Both the position numbers and the translations under genes were made by a program. Positions 1-7,215 of a stretch of DNA of 64,000 nt are shown here, one piece after another; within the stretch, counting starts at the first letter, position 1, and each line of letters begins with the position of its first letter. The stretch is from contig OZ241366.1 of assembly GCA_965199905.1 (NCBI GenBank), positions 2,108,001 to 2,172,000 of the forward strand, written 5' to 3'. Origin of the DNA: Ilyomonas sp965199905. Its GTDB lineage: Bacteria > Bacteroidota > Bacteroidia > Chitinophagales > Chitinophagaceae. The notes under the pieces were generated by a model. That model worked only from the letters and a program-made list of their open reading frames with translations. It had not been told where the DNA came from and ran no database searches.

Positions 1-97
1 TCTGATGTCTCTTTTAAAGTTTATTTTTAGCTGCCATGCCCTTCTGGTGCTACGCAGTTTGTCACACGTCTTGCAGCTTCGGCAGCCTTGGTTCGGG

Positions 98-253
98 CAA
101 TGATGAAGCGGATGCCACTTTACTCACATCTTTTTCCCTACTTCCACTGTTATCGCCGCTTAAACAATATGGAGCCATACAAAAAATATAAGCGGGGCTC
201 ATTCCGTTCCATTCTGTCAATCGTTTATTTCGGTCCCATCCGCTTCATCATTG
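98..253. repeat. Long inverted repeat in gene-free left edge
   Basis: Two perfect 17-base arms lie at 98-114 and 237-253 (CAATGATGAAGCGGATG and its reverse complement). A second, nested pair (CCGCTTA and TAAGCGG) lies between them near 154-205. The whole could fold into one long hairpin. The 3' arm is preceded by a TTTATTTCGG-like stretch that resembles the TTTATTCCGTT stretch in the two structured leaders at 441-585 and 3304-3430, so it may be a diverged relative, but this is weak. I see no gene in 1-613; the remainder of that stretch is AT-rich sequence without an obvious motif. Confidence 0.55.
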
Positions 254-440
254 TCTCATAATTATTTATGGATCAGGCTACTTAAAAATAAAAACCAGAC
301 ACAAAAAAATAAAACTGATAACAGTAATGGATGCAATTATTATCACCGCTTTTGAACTGCTTTAATAGAATTTATAAATATTGATTATCAAGATTATCTA
401 AGCCTCATTTTGTAACGAACAACGGATAAAAAGGGTCGCA

Positions 441-585
441 AAGCTGTGCAGGCTGCCATTGTTTTATCCTCTTCAAAAGCTGCCAAAAGACTACGGCATA
501 AACCTTCTTAAATCCCTTTCTCACACTCAATATTTTATTCCGTTTCCTTTTGGCTTTTCAGGGCAGCCTGCTTTCTGAACAGCTT
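441..585 (+). promoter_or_regulatory. Structured leader element, copy 1 (upstream of GIY-YIG gene)
   Basis: This is an extended imperfect hairpin. AAGCTGT (441-447) pairs with ACAGCTT (579-585), GCAGGCTGCC (448-457) with GGCAGCCTGC (562-571), and GCCAAAAG (482-489) with CTTTTGGC (547-554). The apical part holds CGGCATAAACC at 494-504 and TTTTATTCCGTT at about 533-544, both of which recur in copy 2 at 3304-3430. The stem sequences differ between copies but stay complementary. It ends about 28-40 bases before the start of the small GIY-YIG gene, so a cis-acting RNA or single-stranded DNA structure is plausible. Function is inference. Confidence 0.6.
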
Positions 586-625
586 TCTTTTTTTCCGTTT
601 TTTCTTTTACAAAATGATGTTTTTT

Positions 626-889
626 ATGGTTTACCTGATTCACTTCACCGACAAGCTACACCACGCGCAGCACTACATCGGGTTCGTGGAAAAGAACCTG
701 AAGCAACGCATCAGAAAGCACAGGAATAACAAAGGCGCAAAGCTGTTGATTGCGGTGAATGCAAAGGGTATTCAGTGGGAAGTTGTACGAGTATGGGAAG
801 CGGGTGACCGCACCTTGGAACGGCAGCTAAAAAATCAAAAGAAAGCACGGTGCCTTTGTCCCGTTTGCCGCAACCAATGCAGGCAGTAA
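626..889 (+). CDS. Small GIY-YIG-like nuclease domain protein
   Basis: This 87-residue protein is built from a single GIY-YIG-like fold. The N-terminus reads VYLIHF, followed by HYIGF, which match the two strand motifs of the family, and LKQRIRKHR supplies the conserved arginine region. The C-terminus carries a cysteine pair (LCPVC). Three ATGs lie at 614, 617 and 626; 626 is preferred because it starts directly before the conserved strand. Small proteins of this kind are common cargo in Bacteroidota conjugative elements, and the neighbours here (SSB, DUF932, RadC) fit that. The substrate is unknown. A structured leader sits immediately upstream. Confidence 0.7.
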   Translation: MVYLIHFTDKLHHAQHYIGFVEKNLKQRIRKHRNNKGAKLLIAVNAKGIQWEVVRVWEAGDRTLERQLKNQKKARCLCPVCRNQCRQ

Positions 890-921
890 AGAATTCATTT
901 TAATCACTCTCAATTCAGTAT

Positions 922-1131
922 ATGCAGAAGGAAACATTATCGCGGCTCATGCGGCTGTCATGGGAAATTCAGCGCAAAAAGAAAAACAACCGGAGCAAAG
1001 CATTGGTAGTAGCATGGGCGATTTTATTGAACGAAGATATCACGGTGTATTACCTCGTAAGAAAACATTCTCATTCCGGCTATGCCAACAAAACAAAAGC
1101 ATTCGAACTCACTTTATTTGGAAACAGGTAA
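922..1131 (+). CDS. Small conserved hypothetical protein of the mobile element
   Basis: This 69-residue basic protein has the core SWEIQRKKKNNRSKALVVAW followed by NEDITVYYLVRK. That pattern resembles short proteins encoded near SSB genes in Bacteroidota integrative elements, though I cannot name a domain. There are no membrane segments or signal peptide. A second frame at 960-1163 overlaps it and is judged a shadow. The gene lies 32 bases after the GIY-YIG gene and 44 bases before ssb, so a common transcript is likely. Function is unknown. Confidence 0.6.
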   Translation: MQKETLSRLMRLSWEIQRKKKNNRSKALVVAWAILLNEDITVYYLVRKHSHSGYANKTKAFELTLFGNR

Positions 1132-1175
1132 AGGACACAATGCAAGTATTTATTCATCATTAAATATAAACAGTT

Positions 1176-1592
1176 ATGGAACTCACAGGAAGATTAACGA
1201 GCGATGCGGTAGTAAAGACTTTACCGGACGAAAGGCAAGTTGTGAATTTTAGCATTGCCATCAATGATTATGTCAGGAGAAAAGATGAAACGGAAGGTAA
1301 AGAATTTACTCTTTATGTGTCCTGCGGTTATTGGAAAAATACAGCCGTTTCTACGCGACTTCTTAAAGGCAGCATTGTAGAGATATCAGGCCGCATGTAT
1401 GTACGCGCTTATATGGGAACAGACAATGAACCCAAAGCCTCTTTGCACCTTCACTGCAACACAATTAAGGTGCATACTTCAAAAGGTTTGAAGGTATCAG
1501 GCTCTTCCGAAGCAACAGACGAGCAACCACAGGAAACACAGATTGAAAATATCGCTGCCATTACAGAACCGGCAGAAGACTTACCGTTTTAG
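1176..1592 (+). CDS. ssb: Single-stranded DNA-binding protein
   Basis: This 138-residue protein has an N-terminal OB fold (MELTGRLTSDAVVKTLPDERQ, with FSIAINDYVRR and the aromatic segment YVSCGYW) and an acidic C-terminal tail that ends in DLPF, the usual protein-interaction tip of bacterial SSB. The linker is short and rich in E, Q and T. It would coat single-stranded DNA during transfer or replication of the element, and it is separate from the chromosomal ssb. It is encoded between small element proteins and a DUF932 gene, the usual setting for SSB copies in Bacteroidota integrative elements. Confidence 0.93.
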   Translation: MELTGRLTSDAVVKTLPDERQVVNFSIAINDYVRRKDETEGKEFTLYVSCGYWKNTAVSTRLLKGSIVEISGRMYVRAYMGTDNEPKASLHLHCNTIKVHTSKGLKVSGSSEATDEQPQETQIENIAAITEPAEDLPF

Positions 1593-1666
1593 ATAGATGC
1601 TTTCTAAATGTCAACCCTTTACCCTTGAAAAACACATTTCAGATTATATCTCAAAACAAATAACAA

Positions 1667-1687
1667 CCGCAGCAGGACCGCCTGCGG
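1667..1687 (+). promoter_or_regulatory. Short hairpin upstream of the DUF932 gene
   Basis: CCGCAG at 1667-1672 is complementary to CTGCGG at 1682-1687 with a 9-base loop. It ends 28 bases before the start codon of the DUF932 gene, a spacing like that of the two larger leader elements in this region, but the sequence is unrelated to them. There is no T tract, so it is not a typical terminator. Confidence 0.35.
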
Positions 1688-1715
1688 AATACAAATAAAA
1701 GCTGGGCATTACACA

Positions 1716-2762
1716 ATGGCACACAACATTCATTTCAACGAAGAAACAAATCAACACAGCTTTTTTTCAGTAAAGGAAAAAGCATGGCATGGGTTAGGAA
1801 AAGTAGTAACCGATTATCCCAATAGCCAGGAAGCTTTAGAGTTTGCCGGACTTGATTTCCGGGTAGAACGGCGAACCATGTTCACTTCCAAACGAACCCT
1901 GATTCCGGGAACCGAGCGCTTGCTTATCCCTGACTGCTTCGCTACCGTTCGGATAGACACCGAGCAGGTATTGGGCGTAGTTGGCAATCAATACGAAGTG
2001 GTGCAAAACCGGGATGCTTTTTCATTCTTCGATTCCATTGTAAAAGGAGAAGGCATTTTGTACGAAACGGCCGGTGCATTGGGAAAAGGAGAACGCATTT
2101 TTATTACCGCCAAGCTTCCTTCCTATATCAGAGTGGGAAGAGAAGATTTAATAGAACAGTATCTTTTCCTTACAACTACACATGATGGTTCCGGTGCAAT
2201 AACAGCTGCCTTTACACCCATCCGCATTGTTTGCAATAATACACTCAACGCAGCCCTGAAAAACATGAGCAATAGTATCCGCATCCGTCACACCAACAAC
2301 GCAAAACAGAAGCTGGAGCAGGCTCACAAAGTGATGGGTATCACCAATACACTTTCCGCACAGCTGGAAGACATTTTCAATAACTGGTCGAGAGTGAAAA
2401 TCGCGGATAAGGAAGTGTATAAGCTGGTACAGCTTGCCATGGTACCTAATAAGGAAGTGTTGCGGGACATCAGGCGTGGAAAAGACGATGAACTATCTAC
2501 TCATTTTCTAAACATCTGCGCAGATGCTTACCAGTATGCTATGAGCAATGAAACGCAACAGTTAGATACCACAAAAGGAACTCTGTTTGGAGCTTACAAC
2601 GGGATTACCGGTTACTTCCAGAATGTTAGGAAATTCAAAGACAACGAAACGAAAATGAAATCCATTTTGTACGGTGGAACAGGACACCAGCGCACACAGA
2701 CAGCTTTCAATTTGTGTGTTGAGTTTTCAAAAGTTGGCAACAACGCTTTCCTGTTAAATTGA
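1716..2762 (+). CDS. DUF932 family protein of mobile element
   Basis: The 348-residue protein matches the DUF932 (phage/plasmid-like, LGT_TIGR03299-type) family in its opening: HSFFSVKEKAWHGLGKVV, followed by DFRVERR and a middle GVVGNQYEVVQNRDAFSFFD. Typical members are about 300-400 residues. They are found on plasmids, phages and conjugative transposons and have no settled function. No signal peptide or membrane segment is present. The ATG at 1716 gives the conserved start. It is followed by a stem-loop terminator, so it probably closes the first transcript of the element. Confidence 0.85.
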   Translation: MAHNIHFNEETNQHSFFSVKEKAWHGLGKVVTDYPNSQEALEFAGLDFRVERRTMFTSKRTLIPGTERLLIPDCFATVRIDTEQVLGVVGNQYEVVQNRDAFSFFDSIVKGEGILYETAGALGKGERIFITAKLPSYIRVGREDLIEQYLFLTTTHDGSGAITAAFTPIRIVCNNTLNAALKNMSNSIRIRHTNNAKQKLEQAHKVMGITNTLSAQLEDIFNNWSRVKIADKEVYKLVQLAMVPNKEVLRDIRRGKDDELSTHFLNICADAYQYAMSNETQQLDTTKGTLFGAYNGITGYFQNVRKFKDNETKMKSILYGGTGHQRTQTAFNLCVEFSKVGNNAFLLN

Positions 2763-2768
2763 ACAAGA

Positions 2769-2805
2769 AGGAAGGGCAGACAAATAGGTTTGTCCTTCCT
2801 CTTTC
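2769..2805 (+). terminator. Stem-loop terminator after DUF932 gene
   Basis: AGGAAGG (2769-2775) pairs with CCTTCCT (2794-2800), and ACAAA (2780-2784) with TTTGT (2789-2793), with a 4-base bulge and a TAGG loop. A short CTTTC stretch follows. It starts 7 bases after the DUF932 stop codon. Confidence 0.6.
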
Positions 2806-2838
2806 TACCACTCCTTTTTAAACCTCACAGAAAAAATT

Positions 2839-3150
2839 ATGACAGTCAATATTATAGAAAAAGAACAGCAGCCGGTTACCTTGAATGATACCTATGAAGT
2901 TTGGTTTAAACTGAAAACAAGATACCGGGATGCGATAGTGATTTTGCGAAACGGTGATAATTATTATGCTTTTGAAGAAGATGCCGATGCGATAACCGGA
3001 GCCATGCAAAGAGAGCCTATTCCACGATGGAAAGAACGCCAGATTTGTATCCTTCCTTATCACGAAATAGATACCTTTCTCAACAAGGTTGTAAAAGCAG
3101 GCTACCGGGTAGCGGTATGCGAACCTCAGTTTTTCAGTTTATTTCAATAA
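2839..3150 (+). CDS. Stand-alone MutS domain I-like protein
   Basis: The 103-residue protein looks like the N-terminal mismatch-recognition domain of MutS alone. Residues 20-50 (YEVWFKLKTRYRDAIVILRNGDNYYAFEEDADAI) follow the MutS pattern of a lysine-rich helix, then DAIV-R-GD-Y-AF-EDA. The end (YHEIDTFLNKVVKAGYRVAVCEPQ) follows the MutS Y-LVKAGYRVAICEQ pattern. There is no clamp, lever or ATPase domain. Related single-domain proteins occur in Bacteroidota mobile elements. The MutS FxE mismatch-reading motif is replaced by YAFEE, so DNA binding is uncertain. A terminator follows. Confidence 0.75.
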   Translation: MTVNIIEKEQQPVTLNDTYEVWFKLKTRYRDAIVILRNGDNYYAFEEDADAITGAMQREPIPRWKERQICILPYHEIDTFLNKVVKAGYRVAVCEPQFFSLFQ

Positions 3151-3160
3151 CACTCTAAGG

Positions 3161-3186
3161 AGCGGCTTATCAAAAGCCGCTTTCTT
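3161..3186 (+). terminator. Rho-independent terminator
   Basis: AGCGGCTT and AAAGCCGCT form a GC-rich stem at about 3161-3180 with a short loop, followed by TTTCTTTT. It lies 11 bases after the stop codon of the MutS-I-like gene. From 3187 to 3303 I see no gene. Confidence 0.8.
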
Positions 3187-3303
3187 TTACTAAAAGAAAG
3201 CGGGCAAAGAAAATGAAGAGCCGGATGGATACCGTTGGTAGGATTGTTTCGTTTGTATTGCTTTAAAACGGCTGTAAGAGAAGGGAAGTCTTCATTTATT
3301 CTG

Positions 3304-3430
3304 CTACAAAGTTAGCCCCCAGCGCTGCTGAAGCGGCAAGGGAATTCCGGCATAAACCCTCTGTAAAATCTTCCCACACTTCCGATTTTATTCCGTTCCT
3401 CCCTTGCCTTGGTTGCGCCGGGGCTGGTAG
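3304..3430 (+). promoter_or_regulatory. Structured leader element, copy 2 (upstream of radC)
   Basis: The outer stem is CTAC (3304-3307) with GTAG (3427-3430), AGCCCC (3314-3319) with GGGGCT (3420-3425), and GCGC (3322-3325) with GCGC (3415-3418). The inner stem is a perfect 9-bp helix, GGCAAGGGA (3335-3343) with TCCCTTGCC (3400-3408). The apical part repeats CGGCATAAACC (3348-3358) and ATTTTATTCCGTT from copy 1 at 441-585, plus a shared CACACT. It ends 24 bases before the radC start. Conserved loop with covarying stems suggests selection on structure. Confidence 0.6.
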
Positions 3431-3454
3431 TGCACCATAATAAAATTTGAACGT

Positions 3455-3940
3455 ATGAAAAAGAGCATGGTAAGCACCAGTTACAGCGAAGTAGACGGTT
3501 TGAAAGTGAGTGAAGTAGAGGTTGTGTACAGAACCCAGGTTAAAGCATCCTTACGACCAACGGTATCACAATCGAAGGAAGTGTATGAACTACTGAAAAG
3601 AAACTGGAATGAAAGTAAAATTGATTTGATAGAACAGTTCAAAATTCTGCTGTTAAACAGAGCCAATAAAGTATTGGGAATATGCGAACTATCAACGGGT
3701 GGCATTTCAGGAACGGTAGCTGACCCAAAGATGATATTCATAGCTGCTCTAAAAGCGGCAGCAAGCAATATTATTCTCGCTCACAATCATCCTTCAGGAA
3801 ACTTAAAACCAAGCCGGGCTGATATGGAACTGACGAAAAGAATTAAGGACGCCGGACAATTGCTTGAAATCACTGTCTTAGACCACATCATCCTATCAAG
3901 TGAAGGCTTCTTTTCATTAGCCGATGAAGGAATGATGTAA
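3455..3940 (+). CDS. radC: RadC-like JAB domain protein
   Basis: This 161-residue protein is the C-terminal JAB/MPN metalloprotease-like domain of RadC without the N-terminal helix-hairpin-helix. The metal-binding signature is clear: the LAHNHPSGNLKPSRADMELTKRI stretch contains HxHPSG and the downstream aspartate, and DHIILS follows. Full chromosomal RadC is about 225 residues, so this is the short mobile-element form found in Bacteroidota integrative elements. Its role in the element is not known; RadC is not a proven repair protein. It is preceded by a structured leader and followed by a two-way terminator. Confidence 0.88.
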   Translation: MKKSMVSTSYSEVDGLKVSEVEVVYRTQVKASLRPTVSQSKEVYELLKRNWNESKIDLIEQFKILLLNRANKVLGICELSTGGISGTVADPKMIFIAALKAAASNIILAHNHPSGNLKPSRADMELTKRIKDAGQLLEITVLDHIILSSEGFFSLADEGMM

Positions 3941-3947
3941 AGAAAAA

Positions 3948-3984
3948 GCAGCAAGCTTGCTGAAAATATCAGATAGCTTGCTGC
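3948..3984. terminator. Bidirectional terminator between radC and a convergent gene
   Basis: GCAGCAAGCT (3948-3957) and AGCTTGCTGC (3975-3984) form a perfect 10-bp stem. An A tract precedes it (3942-3947) and a T-rich stretch follows, so it can serve radC on the plus strand and the convergent minus-strand gene ending at 4005. Confidence 0.8.
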
Positions 3985-4004
3985 AAACTTTTTCCAGGAA
4001 AAGA

Positions 4005-4298
4005 TTAAATTGATTTGGCAGACAGCGTAACAAGCTTGCTGTTCATCTCCTGCAATCCGGCTTTTGTTAGCAATTCTACCGATAACGCCGTTAATTCTGT
4101 AACCGTCTCTTTTCCAGCTACACCCACAATGCCGGTATCTCCGTTTGCCTCTTGGCTCGCCAGCCCCATCTCTATCACTTTCGCCAGCAGCAATACATTC
4201 TTTCTCGATAGACTTAGTCCAATCTTAACCGGTTCATTCATGCCCGGTGAAGCCAGTAAAGTTTCATACACAATAATAATGTCTCTCGTTGATAACAT
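4005..4298 (-). CDS. Hypothetical protein, convergent to radC
   Basis: This 97-residue protein reads MLSTRDIIIVYETLLASPGM and is rich in leucine, valine and lysine, with a predicted all-helical character. I recognise no domain. The minus-strand frame is preferred over the overlapping plus-strand frame at 4015-4380 because its composition is protein-like, and because the two-way terminator at 3948-3984 suits convergent genes. It is the only minus-strand gene in the first 9 kb, so it may act as an independently regulated element gene. Function is unknown. Confidence 0.5.
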   Translation of the reverse strand: MLSTRDIIIVYETLLASPGMNEPVKIGLSLSRKNVLLLAKVIEMGLASQEANGDTGIVGVAGKETVTELTALSVELLTKAGLQEMNSKLVTLSAKSI

Positions 4299-4442
4299 AC
4301 ATCTGATTTTTAATTCACAAATTCATTTTCACGGGGCTAAAATAATGATGCAGAAAACACTCATCCCCATCAATTATTGAATGGGATGATGCTGTGTCTG
4401 CATTTTACTTTCACATCCGTTAAATCATTTGCGAACGAGAAA

Positions 4443-5363
4443 ATGTGTGGTATGAACAGCAACAGTAAACTGCTTTCCTGCGAGGAAGCGAACAACCTTG
4501 ACATGGTTAATTATTTGTCCCGTATTGGGTTTGAACCGAAGAGAATTAGCGGTCATCAGTACTGGTATTTATCTCCCTTCCACAACGAGCGGACAGCCTC
4601 CTTTAAAATCAACCGCAACATCAACTGCTGGTACGACTTCGGCGAAGGAAAAGGCGGCACTATGGTTGACTTCGGGATTCGTTATTTCAAGTGCTCGGTG
4701 TACGAGTTTCTCCAGCAGCTTTTTCTTTCACCAGCCGGTACTCAAAATGTTCAAAATAGTTATACGAAAAATGACGAGCCGGAATCTTCGATTGATATAA
4801 AAGAGGTCAAAGCAATTTCGTCTTTATCCCTTCGAAATTACCTGAAGGAAAGGAAGATTGATATTGACCTTGCAAAGGCATATTGCAAGGAGATTTCGTT
4901 CACCATGAACGACAAAAATTACTTCGCAATCGGCTTTCAAAACAACAGTGGCGGGTATGAATTGCGCAACTCTTTTTTCAAAGGCAGCACGAATCCAAAA
5001 GACATGACTCTCATTCAGAATCAAGGCACACAAGTAAGCTTCTTCGAAGGGTTTTTCGATTTTCTATCCTATAAAACAATAACAGAAAAAACCGAATGCA
5101 TAACGGAAGACTATTGTATCCTCAATTCTCTTTCGTTTCTCGACAAAGCCAGGCAGCTTCATCCACAATATCGTGCTGCACGATTATTCTTCGACCACGA
5201 CAAAGCCGGTATCAAAGCCACAGAGGAATTACTGCAATTATCTAAAAGTATTGTAGATGAAAGTTCCTTGTATAAGACTCATAAAGACTTGAACGAGTGG
5301 CTGATGAAATTCGGCTTGTCAGACGATCATTCACTCAAAAAGAGCTGTGAACAAAGCTTGTAG
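4443..5363 (+). CDS. Toprim/CHC2-type primase-like protein of mobile element
   Basis: The protein (about 306 residues from the ATG at 4443; an ATG at 4452 is equally possible) has a primase-like zinc-binding start. RISGHQYWYLSPFHNERTAS and NCWYDFGEGKGGTMVDF match the CHC2 finger and the conserved DFG-GKGG-D segment of DnaG-like proteins. The Toprim half follows, with FFEGFFDFLSY (catalytic E), LNSLSFL and ARLFFDHDKAG (DxD). This is the usual Bacteroidota element primase, thought to start complementary-strand synthesis after transfer. It lies just upstream of the oriT-like region and the mob genes. An upstream ATG at 4377 would add a poorly conserved tail. Confidence 0.85.
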   Translation: MCGMNSNSKLLSCEEANNLDMVNYLSRIGFEPKRISGHQYWYLSPFHNERTASFKINRNINCWYDFGEGKGGTMVDFGIRYFKCSVYEFLQQLFLSPAGTQNVQNSYTKNDEPESSIDIKEVKAISSLSLRNYLKERKIDIDLAKAYCKEISFTMNDKNYFAIGFQNNSGGYELRNSFFKGSTNPKDMTLIQNQGTQVSFFEGFFDFLSYKTITEKTECITEDYCILNSLSFLDKARQLHPQYRAARLFFDHDKAGIKATEELLQLSKSIVDESSLYKTHKDLNEWLMKFGLSDDHSLKKSCEQSL

Positions 5364-5464
5364 CCTGTTGTAAAACCTTTGCCTGACTAGTTGCAGACGT
5401 ATGGTATAGAAAGGGCAAAAAGAGCTGTAAAAGGCTCAGGATTGCCCGCTTTGCAGCAATCAGC

Positions 5465-5496
5465 CAGAAGTACGGTTGTATCACAACCGGCTTCTG
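5465..5496 (+). other. Candidate origin of transfer (oriT) hairpin
   Basis: CAGAAG (5465-5470) pairs with CTTCTG (5491-5496) and GGTTGT (5474-5479) with ACAACC (5483-5488), giving a two-part stem with a 3-base loop. It lies in the roughly 200-base gap between the primase-like gene and mobC, which is where Bacteroidota mobilization loci usually hold oriT. The nick site cannot be placed from sequence alone. A weak 64-residue reading frame across it (5391-5585) is judged non-coding. Confidence 0.45.
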
Positions 5497-5571
5497 TCCG
5501 CCTCTTCACTCCGAAGTCGTTGGGCGGTGATCTGATGCAAAAAGAAATTATTGAGATAAATAAAAACGAGG

Positions 5572-5961
5572 ATGAGCAACAGTAAACAGACCCATTCCAA
5601 ATGGCTTCACATACGGCTGAAGGAAGAAGAATACAACCAGATTCAAAAAAAATTCGAGGCTTCAACCTGCCGTAAGCTGAGTGAATATGCAAGGCGTGTT
5701 TTGCTTGATAAAACAATCACTGTCAACCAACGCAACCAGTCGCTTGACGACTTTATGGCGGAGATGATTCGCCTGCGCAATGAGCTTCATCCGGTCGGGA
5801 ACAACTTCAATCAGGCAGTGAAACGATTACACACATTAGAGAAAATATCCGAGTTTAAGTCGTGGTTACTGCTGTATGAAGGAAGCCGGAAACTTCTCCT
5901 GGAAAAGATAGAAAACATCAAACAAAAAATCGGTCAATTCTCCGATATATGGTTGCAATAA
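5572..5961 (+). CDS. mobC: MobC-like mobilization accessory protein
   Basis: The 129-residue protein opens with WLHIRLKEEEYNQIQKKFEAS and continues SEYARRVLLDKTITV, the ribbon-helix-helix pattern of plasmid MobC proteins. A later NELHPVGNNFNQAVKRLHTL matches the conserved G-N-N-NQ-x-K motif of the family. MobC binds oriT and helps the relaxase to open the DNA. The gene overlaps the relaxase start at 5949, indicating translational coupling. The C-terminus is predicted to be coiled coil. Confidence 0.88.
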   Translation: MSNSKQTHSKWLHIRLKEEEYNQIQKKFEASTCRKLSEYARRVLLDKTITVNQRNQSLDDFMAEMIRLRNELHPVGNNFNQAVKRLHTLEKISEFKSWLLLYEGSRKLLLEKIENIKQKIGQFSDIWLQ

Positions 5962-7196
5962 TTCACAACAGCGGAAGCTTGCGAAATGCTTTGCATTACA
6001 ATGAGAACAAAGTGGCAAAAGGGGTTGCTGAGTGTATTCATTCCATGAGCTTCCCGAAGGATACAGAACAACTTTCTTTCAAGGATAAATTCAACCGGCT
6101 TAACAACCTCAATCTGCTGAATCAACAAACAAAAATTAATACAGTGCACATCTCACTGAACTTTGATTCATCAGACAAAATCAGTCCGGAAAAATTGCTT
6201 GCCATCTCCGAAACATACATGCAAAAAATAGGGTTCGGCGACCAGCCCTATTTGGTGTATCAGCATCACGATGCCGGGCATCCGCACATTCATATCGTAA
6301 CCACAAATATCAAAAGCGATGGCAGGCGTATCGAACTTCACAACTTAGCCAGGAATCAATCTATGAAAGCCAGTAAGGAAATCGAAAAACAATTTCATCT
6401 TGCCGAGGCTCTCAGCAAGTCCCGTATTCATCGCGATATCAACCCTGTGAATGCTCAGAGAGTACAGTATGGAAAAAGTGAAACCAAAAGAGCCATCACC
6501 AATGTCCTTGATGCGGTGCTGCCGCACTACAAATATGCTTCGATAGCTGAACTGAATGCGATACTGAAAGATTACAATATAACGGCTGATGGGGGCGGTA
6601 AAGAGTCGAGAACTTATCGCAGGGGCGGTTTAGTTTACCGCGTGCTTAACGGGAAAGGAGAAAAGGTAGGTGCACCCGTGAAAGCCAGTTTGATTTATAA
6701 CAAGCCAACCCTTTCGGTAATTCAGAAAAGATTTGCCGGGAATAAAGAAGAGCGACAGCGATACAAACAACGGATTACAACATCGGTTGACCTTGCTTTT
6801 GCCAGGCAGCCTGATCTCAGCATGGCTTCGTTACAACAGATCTTACAGAAAGATGGAATTCACCTGCACCTGCGTATGAATGACGCTGATGTCATCTACG
6901 GACTTACCTACGTTGACCACAGAACGAAATGTGTTTTTAACGGCAATGAGTTAGGTAAACAATATAGTGCGAACGCCGTGCAGCATCGAATGAAGAAACC
7001 ACAAATAGAAACTGTACAACAGCCTCTTCTTCGCAATGACCGGATAGCATCATTTGACCCTGCGATCTCAAAGGAAAGACACTCAGAAATATTGACTGGT
7101 ATTATCCACGACTTGACACAATCTGACACGCAACCCTTGGCAACTGAATTAAAAGAAGAACAAAAGCGCAAACGAAAAAAGAAACAGCAGCTATAA
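5949..7196 (+). CDS. mobB: Relaxase/mobilization nuclease (MobB type)
   Basis: The 415-residue relaxase has the three-histidine motif in YQHHDAGHPHIHIVTTN at about residues 103-118. The N-terminal NALHYNENKVAKG segment contains the candidate catalytic tyrosine. A second conserved stretch is VHISLNFDSSDKISPEKL. It would nick oriT, attach to the 5' end and pilot the strand to a recipient. The length and C-terminal basic tail (EEQKRKRKKKQQL) fit Bacteroidota MobP-like relaxases. It overlaps mobC by 13 bases and is followed 19 bases later by the coupling protein gene. Confidence 0.9.
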   Translation: MVAIIHNSGSLRNALHYNENKVAKGVAECIHSMSFPKDTEQLSFKDKFNRLNNLNLLNQQTKINTVHISLNFDSSDKISPEKLLAISETYMQKIGFGDQPYLVYQHHDAGHPHIHIVTTNIKSDGRRIELHNLARNQSMKASKEIEKQFHLAEALSKSRIHRDINPVNAQRVQYGKSETKRAITNVLDAVLPHYKYASIAELNAILKDYNITADGGGKESRTYRRGGLVYRVLNGKGEKVGAPVKASLIYNKPTLSVIQKRFAGNKEERQRYKQRITTSVDLAFARQPDLSMASLQQILQKDGIHLHLRMNDADVIYGLTYVDHRTKCVFNGNELGKQYSANAVQHRMKKPQIETVQQPLLRNDRIASFDPAISKERHSEILTGIIHDLTQSDTQPLATELKEEQKRKRKKKQQL

Positions 7197-7215
7197 CCAG
7201 CAAAAGCGAATTGAT

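Noticed and set aside
4015..4380. Plus-strand 121-codon frame opposite the 97-residue gene
   Set aside because: Serine/phenylalanine-rich shadow composition; the minus-strand frame and the two-way terminator fit better.
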